A stretch of DNA of 64,000 nt, taken from assembly GCA_030544215.1 (NCBI GenBank), contig JARZZO010000013.1:46457196-46521195 (forward strand). The letters run 5' to 3'. The notes under the pieces are model-generated. The model made no database searches, was not told the origin of the DNA, and saw only the letters and a program-made list of their open reading frames with translations. The stretch is from Zantedeschia hybrid cultivar. Its lineage: Eukaryota; Streptophyta; Magnoliopsida; Alismatales; Araceae. The translations under genes were made by a program, and so were the position numbers. Positions 48,583 through 61,700 of the stretch are shown here, piece by piece (position 1 is the first letter of the stretch; each line of letters starts with the position of its first letter).

Positions 48583-51500
48583 ATGGCGCTCTACCTGCTC
48601 TTCGAGTCGGCCTCCGGCTACTCGCTCTTCCAGGCTCAGGGCATCGACGAGATCGGCCACAACACCGAGGCCGTCCGCAACTCCGTTCTCGACCTCACCC
48701 GCTTCGGCAAGGTCGTGAAACTTGCGGCTTTCAAGCCCTTCTCCTCCGCTCTCGACGCCCTCAACCAATGCAACGCCGTCTCCGAAGGTGATAACCCACA
48801 GGAACCGAGGAAGAACCCATGGAAGGGGATCACACATTTGTCGTTATTGGGATCGATCTCTTGTGGATTTTTCTTTTTCTTTTTTTTATATATTTTTCGG
48901 TTCGTCGTGGGATCCAGGCATTCTGACGGATGAGTTAAGGAACTTCTTGGAATCCAGCCTTCCGAAGGCCAAGGAAGGGAAGAAGGCCAAGTACAGCTTG
49001 GGCGTGGCGGAACCAAAGATTGGTTCCCAAATCTCTGAAGTAACCAAAATCCCGTGCCAGAGCAATGAGTTCGTAATCGAGCTCCTCCGTGGGGTTCGGC
49101 TTCACTTTGATAGGTTTATCGAGAGCCTAAAGGTTTCAATGCTGGCCTTGCCTTCTTATGTCTCCTGTTCTATGAGGAACAATGGTGTGCTTATGTGTAT
49201 ATAATTGTTCTTGTGCTATGCTGTGTTTGTAGCCATATGACTTGGAGAAGGCCCAGCTGGGTTTAGGGCATAGTTATAGCCGCGCAAAGGTCAAATTTAA
49301 TGTCAATCGGGTGGATAATATGGTTATCCAGGCGATATTTCTTCTCGACACCCTTGACAAAGATATCAACTCATTCTCGATGAGAGTCAGGTTTGTCGGA
49401 TTGGTATCCATGTGTTGTCGGCATTCTATGAAGTTTTAGGCATCGCATTTGAATATTGTCCTGCTTATGCAAGTTCAAATTTGTTTGTTGTTGTCGAACT
49501 CCTTGCATGAGCTAAGATTAGGTGCCGATACTGACGATCTTGATGTTTGCCATCTTGTCGTCAAGTATATCTGATGGAGTGCTGGGCAAAAAAACCCAGT
49601 GCTGTAGCGCAGTGGTACACCCACCTGCTCGCTGGGAGCAGGGGTTGGAGGATTGATCACCGACGAGTTTTCCCATGCTTTGCTTTGCGCCATTGGGGCG
49701 TTGGTAATTTCACCCGATGGGGATGTCTTGCAGGGTTTGAACCATGATAATATGGGGCTGGGGCTGCCCAACTGTTGGGCTATTCAACTGGAAAAAATTT
49801 TATATGTGATGGAGAATGCCTACTCGATCCAAGTTCCTGATTTTTTTGTATTGGTTATAATGGGTGTTGAAATAAGGCTGCGATTGGAAGTTCTAACATG
49901 ATATATGGTTGCTCCAGATTTCTGTGAACAATTGATGTTCAGTAATCTTGAACATATTTTACTGAATAGGTTTGCGGAGACCTTATGCTTTATTTGATTC
50001 TAGATATAACTTTTGCAAGATCCTTATTCTTACGTAAACTACTTGATTTGTAATATCATATGAAATTATGCAGCACGGTGAGGAGGTGGATTCTGATCTG
50101 GTTCTTCTGGAGCATTCATATTAGTACCTATCTCAGGGATATGATCCTGTGTTTCTTGTTACTCTTTTATTCCTTTTTAAGTTTCAATGTTTTCCATGTT
50201 CTATTCTCTCATCAAGGTATTATGTTCCTGCTTTTTGCTATGATTGTCTTTGTAGCATCTTCATGTCCATTGTGCATGCCTTTTCTTTTGCTGTTTTGGA
50301 CCACTGATGTTCCATTTCCTATGGCTTCCAATTTACTACAGGCTGTCAAAGTTTCTATAGTTCCTTTGTTTTATTCATTTTGTGATTAAAATATTAACTC
50401 AAGCATGATATATAGCTACTTTTACTAATTTCTACATCGTTCATGTTTTACATTGTTATAAGTGTGTGATGTTTAGCATCTACTTCTCTTATACACAGTT
50501 CAGTCCACTTTGGCCACAACTTTGTGCCTAGAGCCTAGTGGTGGTCCATCACTTTGGGCTGCCTGGCTGTTTTAGTTCCCTTGATTTCCAACATGCTTGC
50601 AAAATATTGTCAAGTCAATCTTTTTTTTTATTACTCAGTTTTTTTCCTTTTTTATTCTCTGTTCTTCTTACTTTGACTCCAAATTATGGTTTCCTCCACC
50701 CCTTGTCTACCATATGCCTTGCTTGTGCATGCAGTTTTTTCTTGGCTTCTTATGATAATTAATGATTACATTGTGCCAAAAAAAAGGTGGTAGCAGAGAC
50801 CCATGAGAAGATAGAGTGAATTGTATACACCTCATGAGGAGGGGGGTGGGTTGCATGTGCAGAACTTTAGGGAACTGTTTTGGTAATCATTGAACATGCA
50901 GGATGCATTATTAATCTGATTTCATAGATTCAAACTCGAATGATGTTAATCTTATTGGGATCATCCAGTACACTTATCCCATTTTTGTACTCTCCAGTGG
51001 TTGTCCTTGCTTTCTAGTCTGTCTGCAAAATGAGGTACCATGTAAATTTTCGTACCCACTGATCTTAGAAAGAAAACACATCCTTCATGGATTATGATGG
51101 GAGCTGGGAATGGGCTTGCTCCCTTATTTTGCTGTTCATGTGATTCATGTTTTTTTTTTTTCATTTGGTTATGAATGAATTTCTCACTGCATTTTATGGT
51201 CATCGGGTATAATGAGTAGCTTACTGCATACAATCTCTGGTCATTGTCAAATTTTCAAATATTATTTTGGAAAGACTTGCAACACCGTTTGTGTCATAAG
51301 GGAATTGATTTTTGTCTCGGTCTGAATTTGATCCTTACAATGTTGTCATTCATTTCAAAATTGTACTGCACTCATCATCACGACTTAATTTTGAGTTTTA
51401 GTGGTTTGAAGAATTAAGCTAATCCACATCCTACTTTACGCTTGGTTATGTTCTTGTGAATGCTTATTCACTTTGCACATTCTTACTTAGAGATGGTTAA

Positions 51501-54092
51501 GCATGTGGCTTTCTTTTACATTGTACAGGTTGCTTAGTTTTAGTACCTTTGATTTGCAGAGAATGGTATTCGTGGCATTTTCCCGAACTTGTCAAGATAG
51601 TAAATGATAATTATCTGTATGCCAAAATTGCTAAATTTGTGGAGAACAAATCAGAATTGACAGAGGATCACATTCCAGCATTAGCAGACATACTCAGTGA
51701 TGAGGACAAAGCAAAGGAAGTTGTTGAAGCAGCTAAAGCATCAATGGGTGAGATGGAGGGGCTTATTTTCTTTGGTGGTTTACTTATGTCTTATATCTAT
51801 CATTTTTGCTACCTTTTCAGGACAAGATTTGTCTCCCATTGATTTGATCAATGTCCAGCAGTTTGCTCAAAGGGTAATGGACCTTTCTGAATATAGGAGG
51901 AAGCTTCATGAGTATCTTGTTAGAAAGATGAATGACATTGCACCCAACCTGGCAAGTCTAATCGGTGAAGTTGTTGGTGCTCGCTTGATTTCTCACGCGG
52001 GCAGTCTCTCAAATTTGGCCAAATGCCCATCTTCTACCCTTCAGATTCTTGGTGCTGAGAAGGCACTTTTCAGGTTCTTATTCTCTTTTTATCTGTTACT
52101 ACATTCATCCGTAATTTTCTTTCAAGTAGACACTGTTTAAGAAGGAGTATGCATGCATTGTAGACTTTTTCAGGGAGGTGTATTTTTGAAGTACCTGAAG
52201 ACTAAATGAGGGTGATGTACCCTTTAATGGGCAATGTTATGGCATGCCCGTTGCAGCATTTGCCATTTAGGACAACTAAAGTGGAGTAGGAATATCTCCT
52301 TTTTCTTATGTTCTATGCTTGACAAATGATAACAAGAGGCTAGTCCCCGATTCAAAAAATGTACAGATAACTTTGTACTTTGTACTAGATTAACTTATTT
52401 TGGTCACATGTTGCTTCAGTAGCTTTCCATGTAAACTTTGGGATTTACTTCAAAGTAGTACTTAATTGAGTCTGATTCCTGTAAGTGCAGGTGAAGAGGG
52501 AACTGGGTAAGTGCAAAGGTGGGGAGGGAGTTTTTCAAGAAAACCCTGATGGGGATTGGGAAAAGCTATACTTGAGGGTCTTTTTTGAAAATTTTCTCTT
52601 TGCATTTACTGGGTCCCATCCTCACCTGCACTTGGAGGATCACATTTCTGCTTAATTTCGGTGGCCAGCACCCTGTGAATGAATGCTCTGACCACAAATG
52701 TTATAGCTTTTGCTACCTGACAAACAAGTTGCTTATATGAATTTGTTCCCATTCATATTCACATACCAATCTTTACTGTTTTTGACATGTTCCAGAGCTT
52801 TAAAAACCCGAGGAAACACACCAAAATATGGGCTGATTTTTCACTCATCATTTATTGGCCGAGCATCTGCTCGAAACAAAGGCCGTTTAGCTCGTTACCT
52901 TGCTAATAAGTGTTCCATTGCCTCTCGCATAGACTGCTTTTCTGGTGAGTGTTCCCTTGGTTTGTGTGGACTACCTCAACTTTCTATTTGGCTTCTACTA
53001 ACTAACAAATTTTTTGCTCAGAGATGAACACCACAGTGTTTGGAGAAAAGCTGCGGGAACAGGTAGAGGAGAGATTGGACTTCTATGACAAGGGTGTTGC
53101 ACCTCGCAAAAATGTTGATGTGATGAAAGCTGCCCTTGAGACTGCATTAGACAAACCATCTCAAGGTGGGTGATGGTTAAAAATTTTCATATTTACACTT
53201 TTTTTTATATTTCTTGCAGCATGCTATGTCAATGCATTTATGTATCTGTTGATGATCCAGCATGCTATCTCAATGCATGGAATTTCTTTGGGGATTCATT
53301 TGCACAGTAACTAATACTTATAGGAACTTAATTACAGTATGATCAGAAATACAAGTAAAACAAGGCAGTTGCATCACCATAGACCATCCAACATATAAAA
53401 TTTGTTCCATCCCAAATATTACTATAGTTTATCTAAATGCTTTCTTATGTACTACCTACTTAAAAAAAGGCTTTCTTACCTGAATTTCTGTTCATTGGCT
53501 TTTCTTTGAACTCAGTTTATCTGTTTCTCGTTGTTTTTTAGCTACTGGAGTACATTATTTATAAATTATTTTCTGCATTTTTCATCCAATTTGACAACAT
53601 TTCAACTTTAGGGTCAAGTGATCTTATTGGTCTGTACTCATTCTGTTTTTCAATTGTTTGTTTAGGATCAGTGTAGTGGAACTTAGGTTTAATTCTTAAA
53701 GAGCTTGGGAGTATGGCTTGCATTATATTCTGTGCATAACCTTTCTTCTTCTTTTTTTGGCTTCTGCTCATTATGCATTTGCAGATATTCAGAAAGATCA
53801 AATGGATATTATGCAAGATGGGCCAATTGAGATTTCGGCCAAAAAAAATAAGAAAAAGAGATCAAAGGTGGAGAATAATGGTGTGGAGCCTATGGTTGAG
53901 GACGAGCCCAACAAGAAGGCAAATAGTGATGCTTCTGTTGAAACTGAAAAGAAAAAGAAAAAGATGCATAAGTTGTCAAAGGAGCAAGATTTGGAAAATG
54001 TTTCTGGGCAACTGAATGGGGCATATATTCAAAGTGTCAGTCAAACGGAAAAGAAGAAAAAGAAGAATAAAAGCAAAGATGATGAGCAGTAA
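48583..54092 (+). CDS. NOP56: Nucleolar protein 56, box C/D snoRNP core protein (8 exons, 539 aa)
   Basis: Scaffold of box C/D snoRNPs with NOP58, fibrillarin and the 15.5K/L7Ae-type protein; it guides 2'-O-methylation and processing of pre-rRNA in the nucleolus. Exons: 48583-48787, 48918-49132, 49233-49390, 51560-51747, 51821-52073, 52796-52944, 53022-53165, 53785-54092. All introns are GT-AG with agreeing phases; the total is 1620 nt including stop. The N-terminal NOP5NT domain begins MALYLLFESASGYSLFQAQG. Mid-protein signatures are GLGHSYSRAKVKFNVNRVDN, MNDIAPNLASLIGE, GARLISHAGSLSNLAKCPSS and YGLIFHSSFIGRASARNKGR (the Nop RNA-binding region). The last exon encodes a lysine-rich KKKKK-type tail with acidic spacers, normal for the family. 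Intron 3 (2.2 kb) carries a SINE. I looked for intronic C/D snoRNAs and found no convincing C/D box pair. Confidence 0.97.
49580..49800 (+). mobile_element. tRNA-derived SINE in NOP56 intron 3
   Basis: 221 bp flanked by TATATCTGATGGAG (49566-49579) and TATATGTGATGGAG (49801-49814), a 14-bp target-site duplication with one mismatch. It has a pol III A-box TAGCGCAGTGG at 49605-49615 and a weak B-box-like GGATTGATCACC at 49650-49661. The 3' end is an A-rich GGAAAAAATT. It lies in the same orientation as NOP56. Confidence 0.8.
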
Positions 54093-55730
54093 GTTATGGT
54101 TCAGGCTTGTGGAGACTTTGTGATCTCTTAAATTTGACTTCTACATACGATAGTAATCAGAATTGTGGGATGCGCCAAATGATATTAAGCTTGATTTTGT
54201 TTTAACCGCTGTTTATATTAAATTATTTATTTTACTTGTCATTTTGAACTTACGAGTAGCTAAGAATGCAATTGTAGTTTTACATTGTCCTGATTCAAAT
54301 ATGGATAGTAATTTAGTGAACAACAAAATTTTGCTTGACTCCAATTATTGGGGCTTAGAAATTTGGCTCTAATTATCATCTTTTATTTTGTAATATTATA
54401 AAAGATATAACCTTTGATAAATATACTACTTAAGTGGCTAAAAAATAGGAACGAAAGATCCAACATGAATCTGACATAGTCTTTGCAGCTATAGGTAAAT
54501 GTGAATATTGTGTCCATTGTTGTTTGCATATTGGTTTCTTTTTATTTAATCGTTATCAATTGTAAAATTTAATTGTGACTTGGCGTGAATATTGGTGTGA
54601 AAGGCTTTTACTGGGCTAAACTTGTAACCATTAGACCATTTGAAAGCTGTTATAGGAACGTCAACTCTTAAGTTTAGAAAATGTAACACAATTGAAATGA
54701 AAAACTTCGACAGTTCACATATCCTCAAGTTGAACATCTTTCTGATGTGAGGCTTTGTACCGCACTGTTCACCACTCTTTTGTAACAATTTGATCACTTG
54801 ATCAAAATAATTCTTATTGAATACATTAATTACAACAAAAGCTGTGTCAAGACTAATTTCAATAAGAATCATCCGATCGAATGTCCCACAATGAGCGTGG
54901 CTAAGAAAGTGGTAGAAAGAAAGATATAATAACATTCTTCTTGCGATGTTTATATTTGAATAAAGATGCAATCGACGTTCACCTTGGTTACAAGGATACT
55001 AAAATCTGAATTCAAGTTACATCCATATTTAAGTTCTGTTTATTTTGATGTACGACACTGTAAAATGCTGTAACGTATCTCATTTCTATGAGAAAATGCA
55101 GTATTTTATAGTATTTATATGAAACCAAACTCAACCATTGCTCAAGAAGGAAGAATAGTTTAGGCACCTTAATTTTTAGAGAGATTTCAAATGCATGGTA
55201 ACCAAAAATCCTTAGTTAAGAACTGTGCCTTCCTTTCTTTCCCCACTTGTATCCTTCCCTCCTTTTATACTCTCTCGCATCTGCCCATTTTTCTGACTTG
55301 GTTTATCCTCCTCCAAACATCAATGTTGCATAGAACGAAAAGATTAGGATTTCTTTTTCTGATACATCATGTTGTTGAGACACGCAGGAATAACAAATAG
55401 CACAATCAAGCAACTTCTCTCCTATACTTCTTACTAGAAAACACCACCACAAGATATAAGCTTTGATCACATAAAATACGATCTTCTAGTTTTTGCCCAT
55501 GCCTCTTGTTTCGTTGCGCCAGATGATGAGGTTCATAGATGCGGCAAAAAGAACGCTGGCGGCTTTGTGAACTTGTAGGCTCGTAGCATCAAGGCTGCCG
55601 GCTCTATCTATACACGGATGCCCAAAAAACAAACTACATAAATATGGAAGCATTTGTTGAGATCATCTTTTAGCCTGTAGTTGCGATCCTTCCTATACAA
55701 CGATATATTGACATGAAGGCTATGATTCAA
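54093..55730. other. Intergenic DNA between two convergent genes
   Basis: Holds the 3' untranslated region of NOP56 and, on the other strand, that of the DUF3537 gene. No other exon, RNA gene or element is supported. Confidence 0.5.
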
Positions 55731-58700
55731 CTACTTATTAGAGAAAACTACCGTTTTCCCGAGCACAAAAAGAACGAGGGAAAGCTCAATGAAAAATATT
55801 GTGGTGATTAATGCCCGGTCTACGGTATATCCAAAGACAGTTATTCCACCAGGATTCCCCTGCAAATATGTAACTGCAAGAAAACAATCACCAATGGCTG
55901 GGAGATTGACAGTCAAAAGAGGAGTGGAAGTTGAAATTAGCATAAGAATCAATGATTAAATATTAATAAAAAAAGGAGTGGAAGTAAAATAGCAGAACAA
56001 TCAATGATCAAATAAGCATAATGTCATTTCAAAATAGTTCAAAGCAAGAACCACGAGAGCAAACATAGAATACACGCAGTCCACATTAGCAAAAGATCGA
56101 AAAAAGAGTATGACAAAAGTCACCACCTCTATTCTTAATAGTGGAGTTGCGGGACCAGGATGGCTCCAGTATGTGAGAAGAAAAATGAGGGTGGAGAAGG
56201 GAGGAACAGGAGGAAGAAGGAAGGAGGAGCTGAACAAAAAGGTAAGGGACAAAAGAGGAGGAAGAGAGAGGAGGGGAAAGTTTGGCTACTTTTTTTATAC
56301 AATTGCCATTTGATTCCATATTATGTTAATTTCTTCCTCATAATCTCATATATTCTTTTAATAAGTACCTTTTAAAGGTATCTAGATTCTCTCTTTTTAA
56401 GTTCCACCATTTAATTTTAGGGCAACTATTCACTACATCCTTTATTTCACTTTTGAATATAAACATACATCCCTAAGATAGTATGTTGACTGGCTAGACT
56501 TTAAAAAGAAAAAAAGAAAAAAATCCGGTAATGAGAAACCTAATTGAACTTGAGTCAGTATTTTTGTGCATTTGAAGGTCAAAGAAAACTTCGTGAACAA
56601 AGGGAACATAAAATACTGTGCCTTAAACACAGGAGATTGTGGTAAGGTGAATGAGGCAAAGGCTTAAGTAGTACAAAGCTGGAAAATATAGAATCACCTG
56701 AAAGCCAGCAAAGCTGGAAAATATAGAATCACCTGAAAGCCAGCATCTAACAAATCGGTAAGAGAGGCCTACTTAAGCTTAAGTTGGTATCTTGTGTAAG
56801 AAATATTTATTAACAAATGAACTACAAATAGTGTGTCAAGAAAACAGTAAAGAATGCCTCAGAAGGTCTAAAGTTATACACAGGTTTAAAGAATGATGTG
56901 AGAATAACAGTCTAAGGTAAGATAAGGATGTAAGGTTTCATCCAGGGAAAAAAAAAAAAAAAAAGGAGATTGGCGAGTCAAGTATAAGATGGTTTTGATG
57001 ATCTATGGAGGTCAAGTTATGCACAGAAAGTTGCCATTGATTAAAGCAATAATTACATATGTGAGAATTAAGACCATGATAAGGTTGCGTACTATGTTTT
57101 GATATCATGGCTCTTTGTAATTATGGACTTCTAGGGACTAACGGATTTTCTTTTGTTCAAGCTACATAAACACCTCAGAAGGGAAGAAGAGGAAGGGGGA
57201 CCATGTATTGTTCACTAATGGGCATAGTCTCTCTGTTTTCCAACTATTGTGGACCCACCAAAAGAGGAATGAGAGAAAGGGGGAACACTGCTGATGTGGT
57301 CCCTCCCAATGTGGAGATTCTTCACGGTCACACAAATCTCCCCCATAATTTTCTACCTGCTAACTGCCATTATGGGATATTTGATAAACATTCTCCTATC
57401 AAAAGTAACCTCAACATGTGCTTGGCACCACCTCGTAGTGAAACAGTGTCGGGCAAGGCAGCTGGTTATAACTTCGCCAGGTCCTTGATCCTTCATTGGA
57501 TCTAACCAACAGCTCTGACCATAGACTGATGGAATAAAGCTTATGATGATGATAATTATGGTGATTAAAATAGCTGTCAATGATTTGTAATGTAAAACAC
57601 TCCAAATCATGTAAGAAGAAAACCAAAATAACTAAGCCAAAAAAGGACTGCAGCCTTCGACAGAGACAGAAAAGAAAACTGTAATATGCTAACCATTCAA
57701 ATTGCTACATAAACTGATGCACCTGTATGCCTGCTCAAAAACTAATGCACCTGTACATCTACTTGCCCCAAGGTTGTTACTACATTCTGCTCAATATGGT
57801 CATTCATGAATGCTGCTGCCAACAACAAAAATGCTATGTACTAACACCTTGTTCTTCATCGTAAGGAAAAGAATGCGTACAAGAGATCTCATATCTGACT
57901 TTGTACTCCTGGAGGATTTCCTTCATTCTATTTCAAATGTCCCTAAATATAAAGTTACTGCACACCATATTTCCTTTACACAAACCCAAAAAAGGATGCT
58001 GCTAAAACCATCATGTCAGAAAAAGAATTTACAGGATTGGCTGTAGGACTTGTTTACCAGGATTCAGGACAAAATTCAAGTTTGTGATTGACTTACAATA
58101 TTGCAGCTATTAGGGCTGCAAGTTTGAGTGGATCAACCAGAATATGATCTGGGCAACCTGCAAATCGGTTCAGTTGGGCCCATCTAGGGTTGGGTTCGTC
58201 CGGTTTGGTTCGGTTCAGTTAGGGACAAGCACTTGCTTAACCGGAGCCCAACTTGTCTTGGTTTGAGTCAGGTTTAACCCCGCCGGGCAACACAACCCTA
58301 ATAAAAACCCAAGATATACTTTTTAAGACTTTGGGTTAAGTGTCTCTAACTCAGGTAAAGGTTGGGATAGATTGGGAAAATGTTTCACTGAGTTGGGTTA
58401 AGTTGAAGTGGTTCAGGTTCGGCAACCCCTTGAAAAGGAATTGAGTTAGGATTCATCCCAATTCATGCCAACCCGACCTGAGTTTCATCCCTAGTAGCTA
58501 TTGCCAAGTCATACAAGGAAAAAAATTAAAAAAATTTCTTGGGAAAAATACCAGTATACCCCTGAAATCATTATAAATAACCACTATACCCTTGCCTTTA
58601 AGATAATTACCCCAATACCCTTTAAATCTTCAATCCTCACTTCTCATGCCCTTATCGTATACTTTTTAATATTGGAAAAAATATTAATATATTCCTGAAA

Positions 58701-61700
58701 AGTGTACGGTAGGGGCATGAGAAGTGGAGAGTGAAGATTTCAAGGGTATTGGGATAATTATCTTAAAGGCAGGGGTATAGCGGTTATTTGTAATTATTTC
58801 AGGGGTATACTGGTATTTTCCCCAATTTTCTTTGTAAACTACAAACTCAAGAAATCCAAAGTTTGGTAAATTAGAGAACAAAAAAGTACCCTTGAATTTA
58901 CATACCCAGGGATTCTCTCTTGTGGTATGAAGACAGAGATACTTGAGTATTTGTTTGCACTGCAGCATTGTCCAATGACTCTAGATCGCTTTCAGAGTAG
59001 TTGATTACTAGTGAACCGGATGCATTAGTCTGCAAATTTCCAGTGCTGTGAGATGAATCAACAGAACTACATGTTATTAAAGCATGCCATTTGCTTGCAA
59101 GTGATGCAATTCCTTGAGCCCTGTGGGAAATTTTTGCTGCTGAATGCAAACAAAGGATTATCCCAACAACCTGGACAACTGAAGAAACCTGTCAAGATAC
59201 ATTTACTGATAAGATAAAGATACAATCCCTGATTTATTTTAATAATAATTGTAAAGAGAGGGAGACTTACAGCAAAATCCCCAGCATTGGTGAAATTAAC
59301 AATACCACTATATCCTGTGGTCTGGAAAAGGGTCACAACTTGGTTTGCTGAAACAAACAAAAAGATAAAAAGAATATATATACGAAACCTATGGCTGATC
59401 TTAGAGAGATTATAACGGAGGCAAACATGCTCCTCCAAAAGGCGAATTATGCCTATATCTTTCTCAAAAAGTCTGCCGAAATCCTCAAAGTGGATGACGT
59501 GCAGATTGCATACCAAGTTGAACAAAGCACACGCAGACAAGAAAATTGCAGTCAAGTATGTCCAAGCCACAAGTGAAGCTATCAAAATTACAACAGATTT
59601 CCATAACGAATTTTGTCTAGTATATAAAAAGCGCATGACTTCACGGGCAGTCTTGACAAGAAAGCATGGTAAGATCCACCAAAGAAGCAAATAGAAGAAA
59701 GCCTGCAGAAACATAAAACCATGTAAGTCTCTTTTTAGAAGCATGACCATTCATGTATTTTCATGATGTATTCAATAGGCTTATACTGTTCAGATAATGT
59801 AAGAGCTGCTCTAAACTTCTGAATTAGCAATACTGTCATAAAAGAAGGAAGGAAAATATAGGAAATTGCCAATGAGCTGGGATTACTTATCAGCCTTCCT
59901 AATTTGAAAAACCATTAGAACCACAAGTACAGAAACCTCTTTTTTCTGGAAAGTGTAATGTTTTCATATCCATCCCCTGTCTAAATGTATCAAATTTGAG
60001 ACCTTTTTACACCAATGAAGCTCAACTTCTTAAACAATTAGAGTAACCTGCACCAACACTTAGGTTAGTTATATGATGCAGAAGCAATTTTTACATCCAA
60101 ACATAATGCTCAGCCTGTTGGCCAAACTGTTGAAGAACCACTAACAACAGCAAAAGGAATAAGAAGCAATTCCTAGTGCTATGTTTGTTTATGTTGCAAT
60201 TCTTCATAATACCATTTACCAGCTAGTGGAACCATCTACAATGAGAATCATGAGAGTCCCCTTTGTGATTCTTTTTCTCTTTCACTGAAATGTGGCTATA
60301 ACAACCTAAGAAAAGCAGTCTAGTTTGGATATTGAATTGGTTTAACATTAATTAGGAAAGAGCACAGAAAATTTCATGTTGGGTTGGACACAGGACAGAT
60401 AGATGATACATAGGCACTCTGGGACTTACTAGGAACTATTGCAATTTTTTTAGATAGTGTTAGAATTCTAGTCCAAGTAAGATTCCTCTCACAGTAACTT
60501 GCATGTATTACTAGTAGTTATGATAAAAACATCATTATGAGGATCAACTGGTTAAAGATCACATAGCATTTGATATCTGCTGGTGGGACTCAAAATTAAC
60601 ATGCGCCTAGTAATATCTGATATATAGCTTCTGACATTCAAAGAGGTACTATTTGATCTTCAGACTTCGAGAATGAAAAGGGATATATATATAGTTACAG
60701 TGGCATGGCCTAATATCTGATATTTCACTTCTTTGGTCATGTTACTTGCTCTCACATCCTTAACCATGTTAAGTAGCAGGAGGGGTAGCTCAAGAAATTA
60801 GCATATATTAAATGTGCAGGCCTTACAATCACTCATCTCTATCCCTGCAGTTCACTATTTGCTAATGCATGGTGACAATGATGTCAATGTAACTGGAACA
60901 TGTGAATTTCACTAATCAATTTAAATGCAGCTAAAAGATGGTTCATCCAATTCTAGCTACTGTTAGCCTGAGCCAAGGTAGGAAGAATTGGGGATTAGGC
61001 ACGGATCAGCCTGGTCCAAAACCAATCCAATCGGCCGATCCAATCCAATCATGAGCCGATCTGGAGTGGTCCCCCATTTATTTTTTAAATTTTTTTTTTT
61101 AAATGGACTGATCCCAAGTGGTCCTGGCCCAGACCAGTGGATCGGGGCACGAGACTGGATTGGTTCGGGTCAAAACCAATCGGATCGACCAGTCTGATCC
61201 GATCCGTGCCGATCTTGCCTTTGATGGCTTGAACTTAAATATGCAAGAAAGCTAGTTTAAATATTTTCATCAAAACAAAACCAGTTAGCTTTCAAAAGCA
61301 TGACAAAAGAAACAACACCCAGAAGGATAACAGAAGTACAACAAAAATACAGCAACACTTTATCTAGATGAAGTGAGGCTAAGAAAAATATACAAGATAT
61401 TGTCTGAAATGTATCCGATAAGCCAAGTTACCCTGCAAAAGTAGTGACTAGAAATACAAACAAAGACTACATGTGAGTTTAATTCTTGTTCCTTTGGAAA
61501 AATATTCATCTCTTTTTGATACAGCATGCAGGCAGAATGGTACTGGAGGTTAAGCAATAGTTCATTTTAAGAAAGAAGAAGAATTAGAAAAAAAAACACA
61601 TGCTTTTAATGGTCTATGGGGTGCACTTTCAGACGAATGTTGCAATGCTAGTATCCCTATCCATGACTCTGTTTCAAGTTTCAACATGGTTTGATTCCTC

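Noticed and set aside
49391..51559. Intronic box C/D snoRNA in NOP56, as known in animals
   Set aside because: Isolated TGATG and CTGA motifs occur, but no pair has suitable spacing with terminal complementarity.
53718..53784. An alternative start upstream of the last NOP56 exon
   Set aside because: The open frame simply runs through the intron end; the acceptor at 53784 restores the NOP56 frame.
59391..59694. Plus-strand frames of 61-81 codons
   Set aside because: They are antisense to DUF3537 exon 2, which has the conserved membrane segments and splice sites.
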